Shown piece by piece: positions 1 through 7,988 of a stretch of DNA of 64,000 nucleotides. Within the stretch, counting starts at the first letter, position 1, and each line of letters begins with the position of its first letter. Under the pieces are notes generated by a model, which was given only the letters and a program-made list of their open reading frames with translations, searched no databases and was not told the DNA's origin. The position numbers were made by a program, and so were the translations under genes. The stretch is from Micromonospora radicis. Lineage in GTDB: Bacteria > Actinomycetota > Actinomycetes > Mycobacteriales > Micromonosporaceae. Location of the stretch: contig NZ_QXEC01000001.1 of the NCBI RefSeq assembly GCF_003583405.1, positions 124,001 to 188,000 of the forward strand, in the 5' to 3' direction.

Positions 1-1614
1 GGCCGGCTCCCAGCCCGCACCGGCGTTGGTGGAGCGGAACAGCACCGCACCGCTGCCGGCGTACCAGGTGCGCGGCTGGTACTCGTCGGCGGCCAGGGTA
101 CGCACCTGGGCGTCCGGCGCCTCGTCGACCACGAACCGCACCGACTCGACGTAGCGCACCCCCGGCTCGGCGTGCTCCAGCAGCCGGTACACGTTGGACG
201 CCCGCAACGGCTCGCCGAACGCCCAGCCGGTCGGGTTCAACGCCGTCGGCAGCGGACTCAACGACTGCTGCAACCGGTCGTGGATGCGCCGCCGGACCGC
301 GTCGACGTCCTCCTCGCGGCGGACCACCACCCGCGCCCGGATCGAGACCGCCTTGTACCGGGCCCAGCTGGCCCGGCAGTCGGTGCCCAACGAGCGGCGC
401 CGCTCCAGGTCCGCCTCGACCCGCAACCGGGTCTCCTCCACCTCGTGCTCGCGCAGCACCCGTACCGGCAGCCCGCCGCCCGGCCGCGCCTCCGCCGGCA
501 CGTACGGCACCAGCACCACCTCCACCTCACCCGGCCGGGCGAAGCTGTACACGGCGGCCCGGGTGAACGCTCGCGCCCGGCTCACCCCGCCCGAGGCGGC
601 GGCCAGCACCTCGAAGTCACGGGCGGTGACCGCCCGCTGCTGGGCGAAGAACGCGTACGGCCCGCGCAGCAGTACCGACTCCATCTCCTCCATCTCCCGG
701 CCGCCCACCGCCGGCAACGGGTTGACCACCTTCACCCCGGGCAGCGGATCGCGCAGACTGGTAAGCGTCCCCGCCGCCACGTTGCCGGTCGGGCCGCCAC
801 CGGCGCGGTACCAGAGCCGTACCTGCCGCCCGGCCGGCGGCACCGCCGCGACCGCGCCGTCGCCGAAGTGCAGCGACCCGTCCTGCGGGTCGGCGGTACG
901 CAGGTCCAGCGCCGGGGCGAAGGTCACCGTGCCCGAGCAGCGGTCCACCAGGTACGCCTTGTCCTGCGGGCCGAGCCCGGCGAAGCTGTCCACCGGCCGC
1001 CAGATCTCGAAGGTGCGGCCCTCGTGCTCCCGGGCCGCCGCGCCCAACTCCACCGACCCGGCGGGCACCTCCACGCCGAGCAGCAGGTCCAACGCCTCGG
1101 CGGTCCGCGCCAGCGGTGCCCGCGCCGCGTGCAGCACCTGCCCCGGCGCCCCGGTGCCCACCCCCAGCAACTCCGCCTCCACCGGCTCGCAGTGGTGCAT
1201 CCGCACGGTGATCTCGCGTTCGCCTGCGGCCAGCAGCGCCGGTTCGCAGGTGACGAAGACGACCGGCCGGGGGTCGGCGCCACGCGCGGCGGCCACCCTT
1301 GTACCGGCGGGGATCCGCAGCTCCGCGTCGTCGCTGCCGGTACGGACGAACCGCACCTGCGCCCAGGCCGCCGACGGGGCGTGCCGGGTCACCCCGAGCA
1401 GGTTCAGGAACGACACGTACGCCTTCTCCGGCAGCTGGTTCAACCGGTAGATCATCACCTCGGTGAGATGGGCGAACGCCTCCAGCAGCGCGATACCCGG
1501 ATCGTGCGCCGACAGGTCGGTCCAGCCCGGGCAGGACTGCCGGATCCGCTCCCGCGCCTCGGTGACCAGGTCGAGGAAGGTCCGGTCGTCCAGGTGCGGC
1601 ACGGGCAGTGTCAT
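1..1614 (-). CDS. eCIS baseplate protein, gpJ/Afp11-like (partial, 3' end outside window)
   Basis: The reading frame is open from an ATG at 1614 to the left edge (538 codons, no stop), so the C-terminus is missing. The N-terminus has the pattern of phage baseplate J-type proteins of contractile injection systems: HDPGIALLEAFAHLTEVMIYR (about residues 31-51) followed by NQLPEKAYVSFLNLLGV. A central beta-rich part contains FGDGAVAAVPPAGRQVRLWYR-like sequence, and a later part resembles the conserved core FFAQQRAVTARDFEVLA. In phage T4 and Afp/PVC particles this family builds the baseplate wedge ring. The ATG overlaps the stop of the gp25 gene by 4 bases (ATGA), so the two are translationally coupled. 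The family call is secure; the full length is unknown. Confidence 0.88.
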   Translation of the reverse strand, partial: MTLPVPHLDDRTFLDLVTEARERIRQSCPGWTDLSAHDPGIALLEAFAHLTEVMIYRLNQLPEKAYVSFLNLLGVTRHAPSAAWAQVRFVRTGSDDAELRIPAGTRVAAARGADPRPVVFVTCEPALLAAGEREITVRMHHCEPVEAELLGVGTGAPGQVLHAARAPLARTAEALDLLLGVEVPAGSVELGAAAREHEGRTFEIWRPVDSFAGLGPQDKAYLVDRCSGTVTFAPALDLRTADPQDGSLHFGDGAVAAVPPAGRQVRLWYRAGGGPTGNVAAGTLTSLRDPLPGVKVVNPLPAVGGREMEEMESVLLRGPYAFFAQQRAVTARDFEVLAAASGGVSRARAFTRAAVYSFARPGEVEVVLVPYVPAEARPGGGLPVRVLREHEVEETRLRVEADLERRRSLGTDCRASWARYKAVSIRARVVVRREEDVDAVRRRIHDRLQQSLSPLPTALNPTGWAFGEPLRASNVYRLLEHAEPGVRYVESVRFVVDEAPDAQVRTLAADEYQPRTWYAGSGAVLFRSTNAGAGWEPA

Positions 1615-2078
1615 CGCGTCTCCTCTGCCTCGAAGCCGGGATCTCCGGTCGGCTCCGCGGGCGGATCGTCGTCGGCGGGCAGCAGGTCCACGGAGAACAC
1701 CAGCTGACCGGGGGAGAGGCTGGCCCGGATCCGGTAGTCCAGTCGGATCGTCAGGAGCCACGGATCGTCCGGGTCCGGCCCGGCGTCGACACCGAGCACG
1801 TCGATGCGTGGCTCCCACCGGGCGATCGCCGCGCGTACGTAGTGGATGGCCAGCCCGGCGGTGGTGTCGTCGTTCGGCGCGAAGACCAGCCGGTGCAGCC
1901 GCGAACCGTAGCCGGGACGCATCAACCGCTCACCGGGCGTGGTGGACAGCAGCAGGAACAGCGCCTGGCGTACCGTCTCGTCGCCGTCGGTCATGGCCAG
2001 CCCGCCGGCCGCGGTCAACCCGAGCCCGCCGCCCTGACCCGGGTCGAAACCGGCACCGACGAACCTGATCGCCCTCAC
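1611..2078 (-). CDS. eCIS baseplate wedge protein, gp25/GPW (Afp9-like)
   Basis: A 155-residue protein of the GPW/gp25 family, which forms the inner baseplate wedge and primes sheath assembly. Visible signatures are ETVRQALFLLLSTTPGERLM followed by RPGYGSRLHRLVFAPND, matching the family's conserved turn-and-strand core, and a C-terminal half with the strand pattern of gp25 (RWEPRIDVLGV, IRLDYRI). The GTG start at 2078 was chosen because it overlaps the stop of the preceding PAAR-like gene by 4 bases (GTGA) and yields FVGAGFDPGQGGG, a usual leader for these proteins; longer readings run antisense-like through the upstream gene. The end overlaps the next gene by 4 bases. Confidence 0.9.
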   Translation of the reverse strand: MRAIRFVGAGFDPGQGGGLGLTAAGGLAMTDGDETVRQALFLLLSTTPGERLMRPGYGSRLHRLVFAPNDDTTAGLAIHYVRAAIARWEPRIDVLGVDAGPDPDDPWLLTIRLDYRIRASLSPGQLVFSVDLLPADDDPPAEPTGDPGFEAEETR

Positions 2079-2413
2079 CGGTCGGCCCCCACGAACCGCT
2101 GCCGGGGGTCGCGTACCCGGTAGCTGACCTGGCCGGGTGGGCTGCCGTCGGTGAAACCCGCCAGGTGCGACAGCACCACCGGCCGGCGGTCGACCCGCAC
2201 CCAACCGCTGTAGCCGACCCGCACCGCCAGGGTCTTCGCGCACGGCTTCACCGTGGCGCCGTAGTTCGGACACGCCACGATCTCCCGCCCGCTCGGGTCG
2301 TCGGCCACCAGCGCCGGCACCCCGGCCACCGTCACCCACTGCTGGGACGGCCGGTTACGAACCCGTCCGTCGTGGTCGCACCTGATCACCGAGTCGCGGT
2401 GGATCCAGCGCAT
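2075..2413 (-). CDS. eCIS PAAR-like spike-tip protein (Afp10 position)
   Basis: A 112-residue protein starting MRWIHRDSVIRCDHDG, encoded between the VgrG-like spike and gp25, the slot that holds the PAAR tip in Afp/PVC-type systems. It has Cys residues at about positions 12, 48 and 58 (CDH, ACPN, KPCAK) and short beta-strand pairs consistent with a small metal-bound tip cone; metal binding is inferred. The ATG at 2413 shares one base with the spike gene's stop (TGATG). Similar small proteins occur in actinobacterial eCIS loci. The position-based role is more certain than the fold. Confidence 0.75.
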   Translation of the reverse strand: MRWIHRDSVIRCDHDGRVRNRPSQQWVTVAGVPALVADDPSGREIVACPNYGATVKPCAKTLAVRVGYSGWVRVDRRPVVLSHLAGFTDGSPPGQVSYRVRDPRQRFVGADR

Positions 2414-4011
2414 CAGCCACCTCCTCCGTCCTGGGCGCGGGCGAGCGCGCGCGCCCGTTCGGCGGCGGTCCGCGCGTCCTCGACCGCCTCGGCGTGCAGG
2501 AAGTCCACGCTGCGGGCCCGCACGACCATCGCCCGACCGGGGGCGGAGAGCACCAGGTCGGTGGCGGCGTGCAGGGTGACCAGCTGCGGGGTCAGCTCCA
2601 ACCAGCTGCCGGCGTCGTTGCTCAACCGCAGGCTGCCCGCCACGTCGTCGACCACCACCTGCTGCCCGCCGGAGGTCCGCAGCGACCACCGCCGGGCCCG
2701 CCCGTCGTCGACCCCGGTGTCGTACGGCTCGACCGCGCCGAACAGCGACCCGAGCACCACCCCGGAGGCCGGTTCGCCGCCGGGCAGCGCCACCAGCACC
2801 CGGTCGTCCGGATCGGGGAGCGCGACCAGACCCTTGCCCCGGCCCGCCCCCGGGCAGAGCACGCCGAGCCAGCCGGCGTCCGCGTCGCCGTAGGCGGGCA
2901 GCGTCACCCGCACCCGGCCCAACCCGTCCGGGTCGGCCACGTCGGTGACCGTGCCCAGGGTGACCACCGCCGGTGCGGGCGGCCCGGTCGGCGGCGCCGG
3001 TGGCGGGGCGGTGGAGAAGCGGGTCAGCTGCCCGGTCCCGTCCAGGGTGTGCACCACCTCGGTCAGCACGTACGTGCCGGCCAGCGCGGCGGCCACCCCG
3101 GTCAGCCGGATCCGGCGGCCGGGACGCAACGCCGGATCACCCTCGGCCGTGCCCTCCACGGTGACCAGTGCCGCGGCCCGGACGTCCAACCGGGCCTGGG
3201 CCAGCGCGGCGATCTCGTCGTCGCTGCGGCCCGGCTGGTCCAGCGCGGTCCGGGGGCCGTCCGCACCCACGTCGACCGGCTCCGGCTGCACCGGCGTACG
3301 TCGGCCGCAGCGGGGGGTGTCGACGCGCTGGACGATCGGCTCGGCGCGCTGCGGGTGCCAACCCAACGCCGTACTCTCCCCGGCGGCCCGGTCGGCGTTC
3401 ATCGACAGCCGCAGGTCGTGCACGTCGCGACCCAGGTCGAGCGGGATCGGTTCACCGTGTCCCTCCAGGGTCACCAGCCGCAGCCTGTCGCCGTCGACGG
3501 TCAGGTGCAGCCCGGCCCGCCCGGCGACCTCCAGCAGCAGGTCGAGATCGCTGTGCCGGTGGTGGGCCAACCGGTCCAGCCGGGGCCCGTCCGCCTCGGC
3601 GTCGACGGTGAGCCCCAGGTCGGCGCAGAGTTCCCCGGCCAGTTCGGCGGCGGTGACCGACTCGAAGACCCGCAGCCGTTGCCGCTTACGCAGCCGGTGC
3701 AGCCGGTCGTACGCCCGGATCCGTAACGTGGCGGCGCCGTCGGCGGCGTACTCGACCTCGACGGCGGTGACCTCGCCGCCGAACAGCGGCTCCGGCCGGC
3801 CGTCGAGGCGGACGTCCAACGTCGCGCCGAGCGGGACCGGCCCGGTCAGCGCCGCGGCCCCGGCGCCGGTGACCAGCGTCGCCTCGCACTGGGTGGGACG
3901 GTTCAGCCGGGCGGCCACCCGCACCGCAGCGACCCGGGCGGTCAGTACCTCGGCCAGCGCGGTGCCGTCGAGCAGGATCATCAGCGCGCGGGGGGTGGCG
4001 GTGCTGGTCAC
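2413..4011 (-). CDS. eCIS VgrG-like spike protein (Afp8-like)
   Basis: A 532-residue protein combining an N-terminal phage late-control D (gp27-like) part (about 10-330, with DLGLTVDAEADGPRLDRL and HSDLDLLLEVAGRAGLHL) and a gp5-type OB fold and beta stem (about 345-500: GTVTDVADPDGLGRVRVTLP, then PDPDDRVLVALPGGEPASGVVLGSL). This is the usual organisation of the central spike of contractile systems. The start is an ATG at 4011, 4 bases inside the LysM gene. It contains an in-frame TTA (Leu) codon at 3724-3726, rare in this genome type, so full translation may depend on the bldA tRNA. The C-terminal tail ends in Ala/Arg-rich sequence with no obvious effector domain. Confidence 0.88.
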   Translation of the reverse strand: MTSTATPRALMILLDGTALAEVLTARVAAVRVAARLNRPTQCEATLVTGAGAAALTGPVPLGATLDVRLDGRPEPLFGGEVTAVEVEYAADGAATLRIRAYDRLHRLRKRQRLRVFESVTAAELAGELCADLGLTVDAEADGPRLDRLAHHRHSDLDLLLEVAGRAGLHLTVDGDRLRLVTLEGHGEPIPLDLGRDVHDLRLSMNADRAAGESTALGWHPQRAEPIVQRVDTPRCGRRTPVQPEPVDVGADGPRTALDQPGRSDDEIAALAQARLDVRAAALVTVEGTAEGDPALRPGRRIRLTGVAAALAGTYVLTEVVHTLDGTGQLTRFSTAPPPAPPTGPPAPAVVTLGTVTDVADPDGLGRVRVTLPAYGDADAGWLGVLCPGAGRGKGLVALPDPDDRVLVALPGGEPASGVVLGSLFGAVEPYDTGVDDGRARRWSLRTSGGQQVVVDDVAGSLRLSNDAGSWLELTPQLVTLHAATDLVLSAPGRAMVVRARSVDFLHAEAVEDARTAAERARALARAQDGGGG

Positions 4012-4748
4012 GACCCACCTCCGGCGGTGGGGGTCGCCGGCACCGGCGGCACGGCCAGGACGGTGCCGGCGGGCACCGTGAGCGGGTCGGTGATCCGGTT
4101 GTGTTCGGCCAGCAGCCGCCAGCGCAACGGGGAGCCGAGGGCGTCGTGGGCGAGCAGGTCGAAGCGTACGCCGGAGGTGCCGGCCGCCTCGCTGCCGTCA
4201 CCGGCGGCGACCACGGCCGTGCCGGGCGCGACCGCCGGGGTCTGCGCGGCGGCCAGTTCCTCGGCGAAGCCCTCCCGGGCCCGGTCGGCGTCCTCCGCGA
4301 CCCGTACCAGCTTGAGCCGCAGCCAGGAGCGGCGCGGCGAGCCGGCGGCGGTGAACGCGTCGAAGCGTTCCGCCGCCGAGACGATCACCCCGGGCACGTT
4401 CCACGTCTTGCCCCAGACCAGCCGTACCAGCGGAGGGCGGACCCAGCCGTGCTCCACCGCCGAGTTCTCCGCCAACAACCAGATCGGCCGGGTGAGTTCC
4501 CGCACGTCGCCGGGGCGGACCTGACCTTCGGCGAAGTCGGTGTCGAAGAGCAGGTCGAGGAGCAGTTCGGTGCGTCCACCGCCGGTGAAGACCAGCGGGT
4601 CGTCGGCCAGGCCGGTGCCGGTCAGCGGGGTGCCGGCAGCACCGCGCCGCCGTACCCCGGCCAGCCGGGTCACCTGTACGGTCTCCGGGTTGAGCAGGCA
4701 GTCGACCCGCTCGCCGGTGGTGTCGATGAGGAAGGCGACCCGCTCCAT
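4008..4748 (-). CDS. eCIS tube-initiator/LysM protein (Afp7-like)
   Basis: A 246-residue protein starting MERVAFLIDTTGERVDCLLNPETV. The first 150 residues match the contractile-injection tube protein family (RTELLLDLLFDTDFAEGQ, DVRELTRPIWLLAENS, PPLVRLVWGKTWNVPGVIVSA). The last 50 residues form a LysM-like module (RWRLLAEHNRITDPLTVPAGTVLAV). In Afp/PVC particles this protein sits between spike and tube at the baseplate hub. The stop overlaps the spike start by 4 bases, and the start touches the stop of the upstream repeat protein gene at base 4748. The family call is firm. Confidence 0.88.
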   Translation of the reverse strand: MERVAFLIDTTGERVDCLLNPETVQVTRLAGVRRRGAAGTPLTGTGLADDPLVFTGGGRTELLLDLLFDTDFAEGQVRPGDVRELTRPIWLLAENSAVEHGWVRPPLVRLVWGKTWNVPGVIVSAAERFDAFTAAGSPRRSWLRLKLVRVAEDADRAREGFAEELAAAQTPAVAPGTAVVAAGDGSEAAGTSGVRFDLLAHDALGSPLRWRLLAEHNRITDPLTVPAGTVLAVPPVPATPTAGGGS

Positions 4749-6223
4749 CAGTCACCTGCCTGTTCCCGGTCGAGCCGGTGCAGGCGCTCGGTGTCGAGCC
4801 CGGCCCCTTCGGGCGGCGACCACAACGGCCGGTCGTCCGGCAGGGGCGGCCACGGGTCGGGCCCGCGCCACGGTCCCGGTGACCGCTCCGGCGACTCCGG
4901 GTCCGGCCAGGGCGCCCCGCCGGGACGCCGCCCGACCCCCGCCGGTACCCCGCCGCCGGGCCACAATCCGTCGCCGGCCGGAATCCGGACACCGAGCCGA
5001 TGCCCCGTACCGGTTGATCCGGGGCCGGTGGCACCGGTCGGCACGCGGCTGGTCGACATGCCGGCGGTGGGGCCGGTCGGCGCGCGGCCGGTGGGGCCGG
5101 TCGGGCCGACCGGCCGGGCAGGCCACGGCGGTGCGGTCCGGCCGCCGGCCGCCCCCGACCCGGCATCGGGTCGGCGCAGCCCCGATCCGAACCCGCGCGA
5201 ACCGGTGCCGTCCGGGTGCCGTCCCGCCGACCGCGGCTCGGGTACGGCCGCGCCGTCGGCCGGCGGTCCTGGCCACCGCGGCCCAGGCGCGGCCGCGCGC
5301 AGGCGGATCCGGTTCTGGTTCGCCGCGGCCCGCGCCCGGGTCGATCCCGGTGGCGCGGATCCCTCGCCGTCACCCGCCGGAGCCCCGGCCACGGACGGTG
5401 CGTCCGGCACACCGTGCCGCCCGCCCGAGGCCCGGCCCGGTGGGCGCGCGCCGCCGTGGTCCGGCCCGTCGACCTCGGCCGCAGTGGCACCGCCGATCGG
5501 CGCTACCGCCCCACCCACCCCGTGGCCTGCCGTGCCCCACGCCACCGCGCCGCCCGGCACCGCCCGCCCGCCGTGACGGGCGGCGTCGGTCGGGCCGTGA
5601 CGCGCGGCGTCCGTCGGGCCGTGGTGCAGGGCGTCGGTCGGACCGTGACGCGCGGCGTCCGTCGGACCGTGACGCGCGGCGTCGGTCGGGCCGTGACGGG
5701 CGGCGTCGGTCAGGCCGTGACGCGCCACGGTCGGCGCGGCGGGCGTGCCCGACCGCAGCCGCGGTACCCCTGAGGCCGCTACCCCCGATGCCGGCGCACC
5801 CGGCCGGAGCCGCGGTATCCCGGTGACCCGCCTTTGCTCTGCTTCACTCCACGCACCGGCGTCCGTCCGGTATCCGGACAGTGGCCGTTGCGTCGGTTGA
5901 AGCAGAGCAAAGGCGGTGTCGGGGACACGGCCCGGCGCCGCGGACACGCCGTCGGCAGGCGCGGCCGGGGCTCCGGTGTTCACCGCCGCCGGTGACGGGG
6001 CGTCGAGGTCACGCAGCAGACCGGGGGCGTGCTCCTCGACCACCCGCAGCCAGTGCGCCGGTGGCTGGCCCGGCCCCGCTGCGCCCCCGGCCGAACCGGG
6101 ACCGGCGGTGGGGGAGACGTCGGTGGGGGAGGAGTCGAGCAGGCCGGCGAAGCGGTCCACGGCCCGGGCCGTGGACCTCAGGCGCCGGGCGAGCCAGCTA
6201 CGCGGTCGTCGGCGCGGCACCAC
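4748..6223 (-). CDS. Pro/Ala/Gly-rich repeat protein of the eCIS operon
   Basis: A 491-residue protein lying between tube and LysM genes, co-oriented and overlapping both, so it belongs to the injection-system operon. Only its ends look constrained: an N-terminal helix pair (RSTARAVDRFAGLL at about 16-29, HWLRVVEEHAPGLLRDLD at about 56-73) and a short C-terminal motif (DTERLHRLDREQAGD). The middle is low-complexity, with six 8-residue repeats (ARHGPTDA type) and long Pro/Gly/Arg stretches. No enzymatic or toxin domain is recognisable. Two adjacent GTG codons (6223 and 6220) follow a GGAGG at 6226-6230 or so; either overlaps the tube gene end. Function unknown. It could be a flexible linker, a chaperone-like assembly factor or a cargo adaptor, but nothing in the sequence decides this. 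Confidence 0.7.
   Translation of the reverse strand: MVPRRRPRSWLARRLRSTARAVDRFAGLLDSSPTDVSPTAGPGSAGGAAGPGQPPAHWLRVVEEHAPGLLRDLDAPSPAAVNTGAPAAPADGVSAAPGRVPDTAFALLQPTQRPLSGYRTDAGAWSEAEQRRVTGIPRLRPGAPASGVAASGVPRLRSGTPAAPTVARHGLTDAARHGPTDAARHGPTDAARHGPTDALHHGPTDAARHGPTDAARHGGRAVPGGAVAWGTAGHGVGGAVAPIGGATAAEVDGPDHGGARPPGRASGGRHGVPDAPSVAGAPAGDGEGSAPPGSTRARAAANQNRIRLRAAAPGPRWPGPPADGAAVPEPRSAGRHPDGTGSRGFGSGLRRPDAGSGAAGGRTAPPWPARPVGPTGPTGRAPTGPTAGMSTSRVPTGATGPGSTGTGHRLGVRIPAGDGLWPGGGVPAGVGRRPGGAPWPDPESPERSPGPWRGPDPWPPLPDDRPLWSPPEGAGLDTERLHRLDREQAGD
5573..5728 (-). repeat. 24-bp tandem repeats encoding ARHGPTDA octapeptides
   Basis: Six tandem 24-bp units plus a partial seventh inside the Pro/Ala-rich eCIS gene. 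On the coding strand each unit encodes ARHG(P/L)TDA, with one LHHGPTDA variant. Units differ by single substitutions and all keep the frame, as expected for slippage-driven repeat number change under selection for the reading frame. Confidence 0.9.
5828..5916. repeat. Perfect 19-bp inverted repeat with 51-bp spacer inside a coding gene
   Basis: The arms at 5828-5846 and 5898-5916 are exact reverse complements of one another (core TTTGCTCTGCTTCA). The arms are visibly poorer in GC than the surrounding gene. They lie within the Pro/Ala-rich eCIS gene and are translated there as AFALLQ and EAEQRR. The structure resembles a small hairpin-type insertion (REP or MITE-like) or an invertible segment. 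No target duplication is evident. Confidence 0.85.
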
Positions 6224-6677
6224 CGGCCTCCAGTTCCAGGCTCTCGTAGCGCAGCGTCAGGGCAGCGATGGCGATCTCCTGGCCGAGGGTGTTCAGGTGG
6301 GCGCCGCGCCAGTTCGTCGGCCAGGCGTTGATCAGGTTCCAGCGCAGTACCTCGGCCGTGCCGGCGGCGTCCAGCAGCACCACCGAGACGTTGCGGCGGT
6401 TCACGGTGCCGCGCGCGACGCCCTGTACCCAGTCCCACAACTCACGGGACGAGGTGAGGCCGAAGTGCAGGGTCACCGGGCCGTACTCGACCTGGCCGGG
6501 GATCATCCGGATCCGGTCGTTGCCCTGCTCCCGGTACGGCACCGCGGCGATGTTCACCTCCAGGCCGCTGACCTCGGTGAAGTGGCCGTTGGTGATCCCG
6601 TTGACGAGCAGCTTGAAGTTGTACGCGCGGTACGGGTCGACCGGTGCGCCCGGCTGGGGAGTGGCCGTGGTCGGCAT
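6198..6677 (-). CDS. eCIS inner tube protein (Afp1/Afp5-like)
   Basis: A 159-residue tail-tube protein. Family signatures are DPYRAYNFKLLVNG, HFTEVSGLEV, VEYGPVTLHFGLTSSRELWDWV, and near the end RWNLINAWPTNWRGAHLN followed by IAIAALTLRYESLEL. These proteins stack as hexamers to form the needle inside the sheath. The ATG at 6677 was preferred over one at 6689 because TTGGAGGCTGAC places a strong ribosome site 6 bases upstream and the longer form would overlap the sheath stop. It directly follows the sheath gene with one base between stop and start. Only one tube gene is visible here. Confidence 0.93.
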   Translation of the reverse strand: MPTTATPQPGAPVDPYRAYNFKLLVNGITNGHFTEVSGLEVNIAAVPYREQGNDRIRMIPGQVEYGPVTLHFGLTSSRELWDWVQGVARGTVNRRNVSVVLLDAAGTAEVLRWNLINAWPTNWRGAHLNTLGQEIAIAALTLRYESLELEAGGAAPTTA

Positions 6678-6678
6678 G

Positions 6679-7962
6679 TCAGCCTCCAATCGTCTCGGTC
6701 TCGGTGCCGCCGGCCCACTGACTCAGCTTGAACACCACGAACTCGGCGGGCTTGACCACGGCGATGCCGATGTGGGCGACCACCATCCCGGCGTCGCGGA
6801 CGTCGGCCGGGTTGGTCTCCTCGTCGCACTTGACGAAGAACGCCTCCTCGGCGGTCCGCCCCAACAGGGCGCCGTCGCGCCACACCCGGGTCAGGAAGGC
6901 GCCGATGTCGCGGCGGATCGAACGCCACAGCGTGAAGTCGTTCGGCTCGAACACCATCCAGCGGGTGCCGTTGGCGATGGCCTGCTCGATGGCGATGGAG
7001 AGCCGGCGCACGTTCAGGTACCGCCACTCGCTGGCCTCGGCGGCGAGGGTACGCGCACCCCAGACCCGGATGCCCTCGCCGGGGAAGTAGCGGATGACGT
7101 TGACCCCCTTCGGGTTGAGCACGTCGTGTTCGGCCCGGGTGACCAGGTGACCCAGGTCGACGGCGCCGCGTACCGGTTCGTTGGCCGGTGCCTTGTGTAC
7201 TCCGCGCAGGCCGTCCGTACGGGCCCAGATGCCGGCCAGGTGCCCGCTCGGCGGGGTGAGCACCAGGTCGCCGGTGAGCGGGTCGCGGACCCGTAGCCAG
7301 GGGTAGTAGAGCGTCGCGAAGTCCGACTGCCGGGGCCGGTTCGCCACCGGGCCGCCTCCGCTGGAACCGCCGCCGGTCCCCGCGCCCGGGCTGCCGCCGG
7401 AGCCCCCACCCGTGCCCCCGGCCGGGGCGTCGGAGTCGGCGACGTCGCTCGGCTTGGCCGGCCGGGTCGAGCCGGGGGTGGCGACCCGGGTGAGCGTGGA
7501 GACGTCGTCGATGTCGGGTGCCGGGTCGCAGATGGCGACCATGGTGCGGGTGCGTTCGGCCAGGCTCAGCAACGCCTCGTGGGAGACCGGGTCGTGGAAG
7601 CCGGGAGCGGCCACGATGGAGATCTCCTCGATCGCCTCCAACAGGTCCAGACCGGCGCGCTTGCGGCCGGTACCGGTGATCGAACCGCCCTCGCCGACGT
7701 TCACCACCCAGCAGCGGGTGCCGCCGTTGTCCAGGAAACCGAAGACGGCCCGGGCCAGTGGGGTGCTCTCCAACTGGTCACCGTCGGCGTACAGGCGCAG
7801 GAAGTCGGTCCAGTTGTTCACCGCGAGCGCCTCGCCCAGGTGGGCGGTGCGGTCCGGTGCGACGCCGACGAAGGCTGCCGTGCTGGTGCCGACCGGCCCT
7901 ATCGGCCGGGCGGCACCGGGCACCTCCTCGACGTAGATGCCGGGTGAGAAGTAGTTGGGCAT
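6679..7962 (-). CDS. eCIS contractile sheath protein (Afp2-4-like)
   Basis: A 427-residue tail sheath protein beginning MPNYFSPGIYVEEVPG, the hallmark N-terminus, with GPVGTSTAAFVGVAPD following. The C-terminal half has GVNVIRYFPGEGIRVWGART, YLNVRRLSIAIEQAI, WMVFEPNDFTLWRSI and a final KPAEFVVFKLSQW strand that interlocks subunits. An unusual Gly/Ser-rich stretch of about 35 residues (positions about 165-200) interrupts the middle; see findings. GGGAGGACCG precedes the ATG at 7962. Sheath contraction drives the tube outward. It is the only sheath gene in the window. Confidence 0.95.
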   Translation of the reverse strand: MPNYFSPGIYVEEVPGAARPIGPVGTSTAAFVGVAPDRTAHLGEALAVNNWTDFLRLYADGDQLESTPLARAVFGFLDNGGTRCWVVNVGEGGSITGTGRKRAGLDLLEAIEEISIVAAPGFHDPVSHEALLSLAERTRTMVAICDPAPDIDDVSTLTRVATPGSTRPAKPSDVADSDAPAGGTGGGSGGSPGAGTGGGSSGGGPVANRPRQSDFATLYYPWLRVRDPLTGDLVLTPPSGHLAGIWARTDGLRGVHKAPANEPVRGAVDLGHLVTRAEHDVLNPKGVNVIRYFPGEGIRVWGARTLAAEASEWRYLNVRRLSIAIEQAIANGTRWMVFEPNDFTLWRSIRRDIGAFLTRVWRDGALLGRTAEEAFFVKCDEETNPADVRDAGMVVAHIGIAVVKPAEFVVFKLSQWAGGTETETIGG

Positions 7963-7988
7963 CGGTCCTCCCGGTTCGGGGTGGCTGA

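Noticed and set aside
768..772. Apparent TTA codon in the gpJ-like gene
   Set aside because: The triplet is out of frame (reads ACG CTT ACC).
172..1707. Long plus-strand open frames over the gpJ-like gene
   Set aside because: They are Arg/Pro/Gln-rich shadows of the minus-strand coding gene, with no family features.
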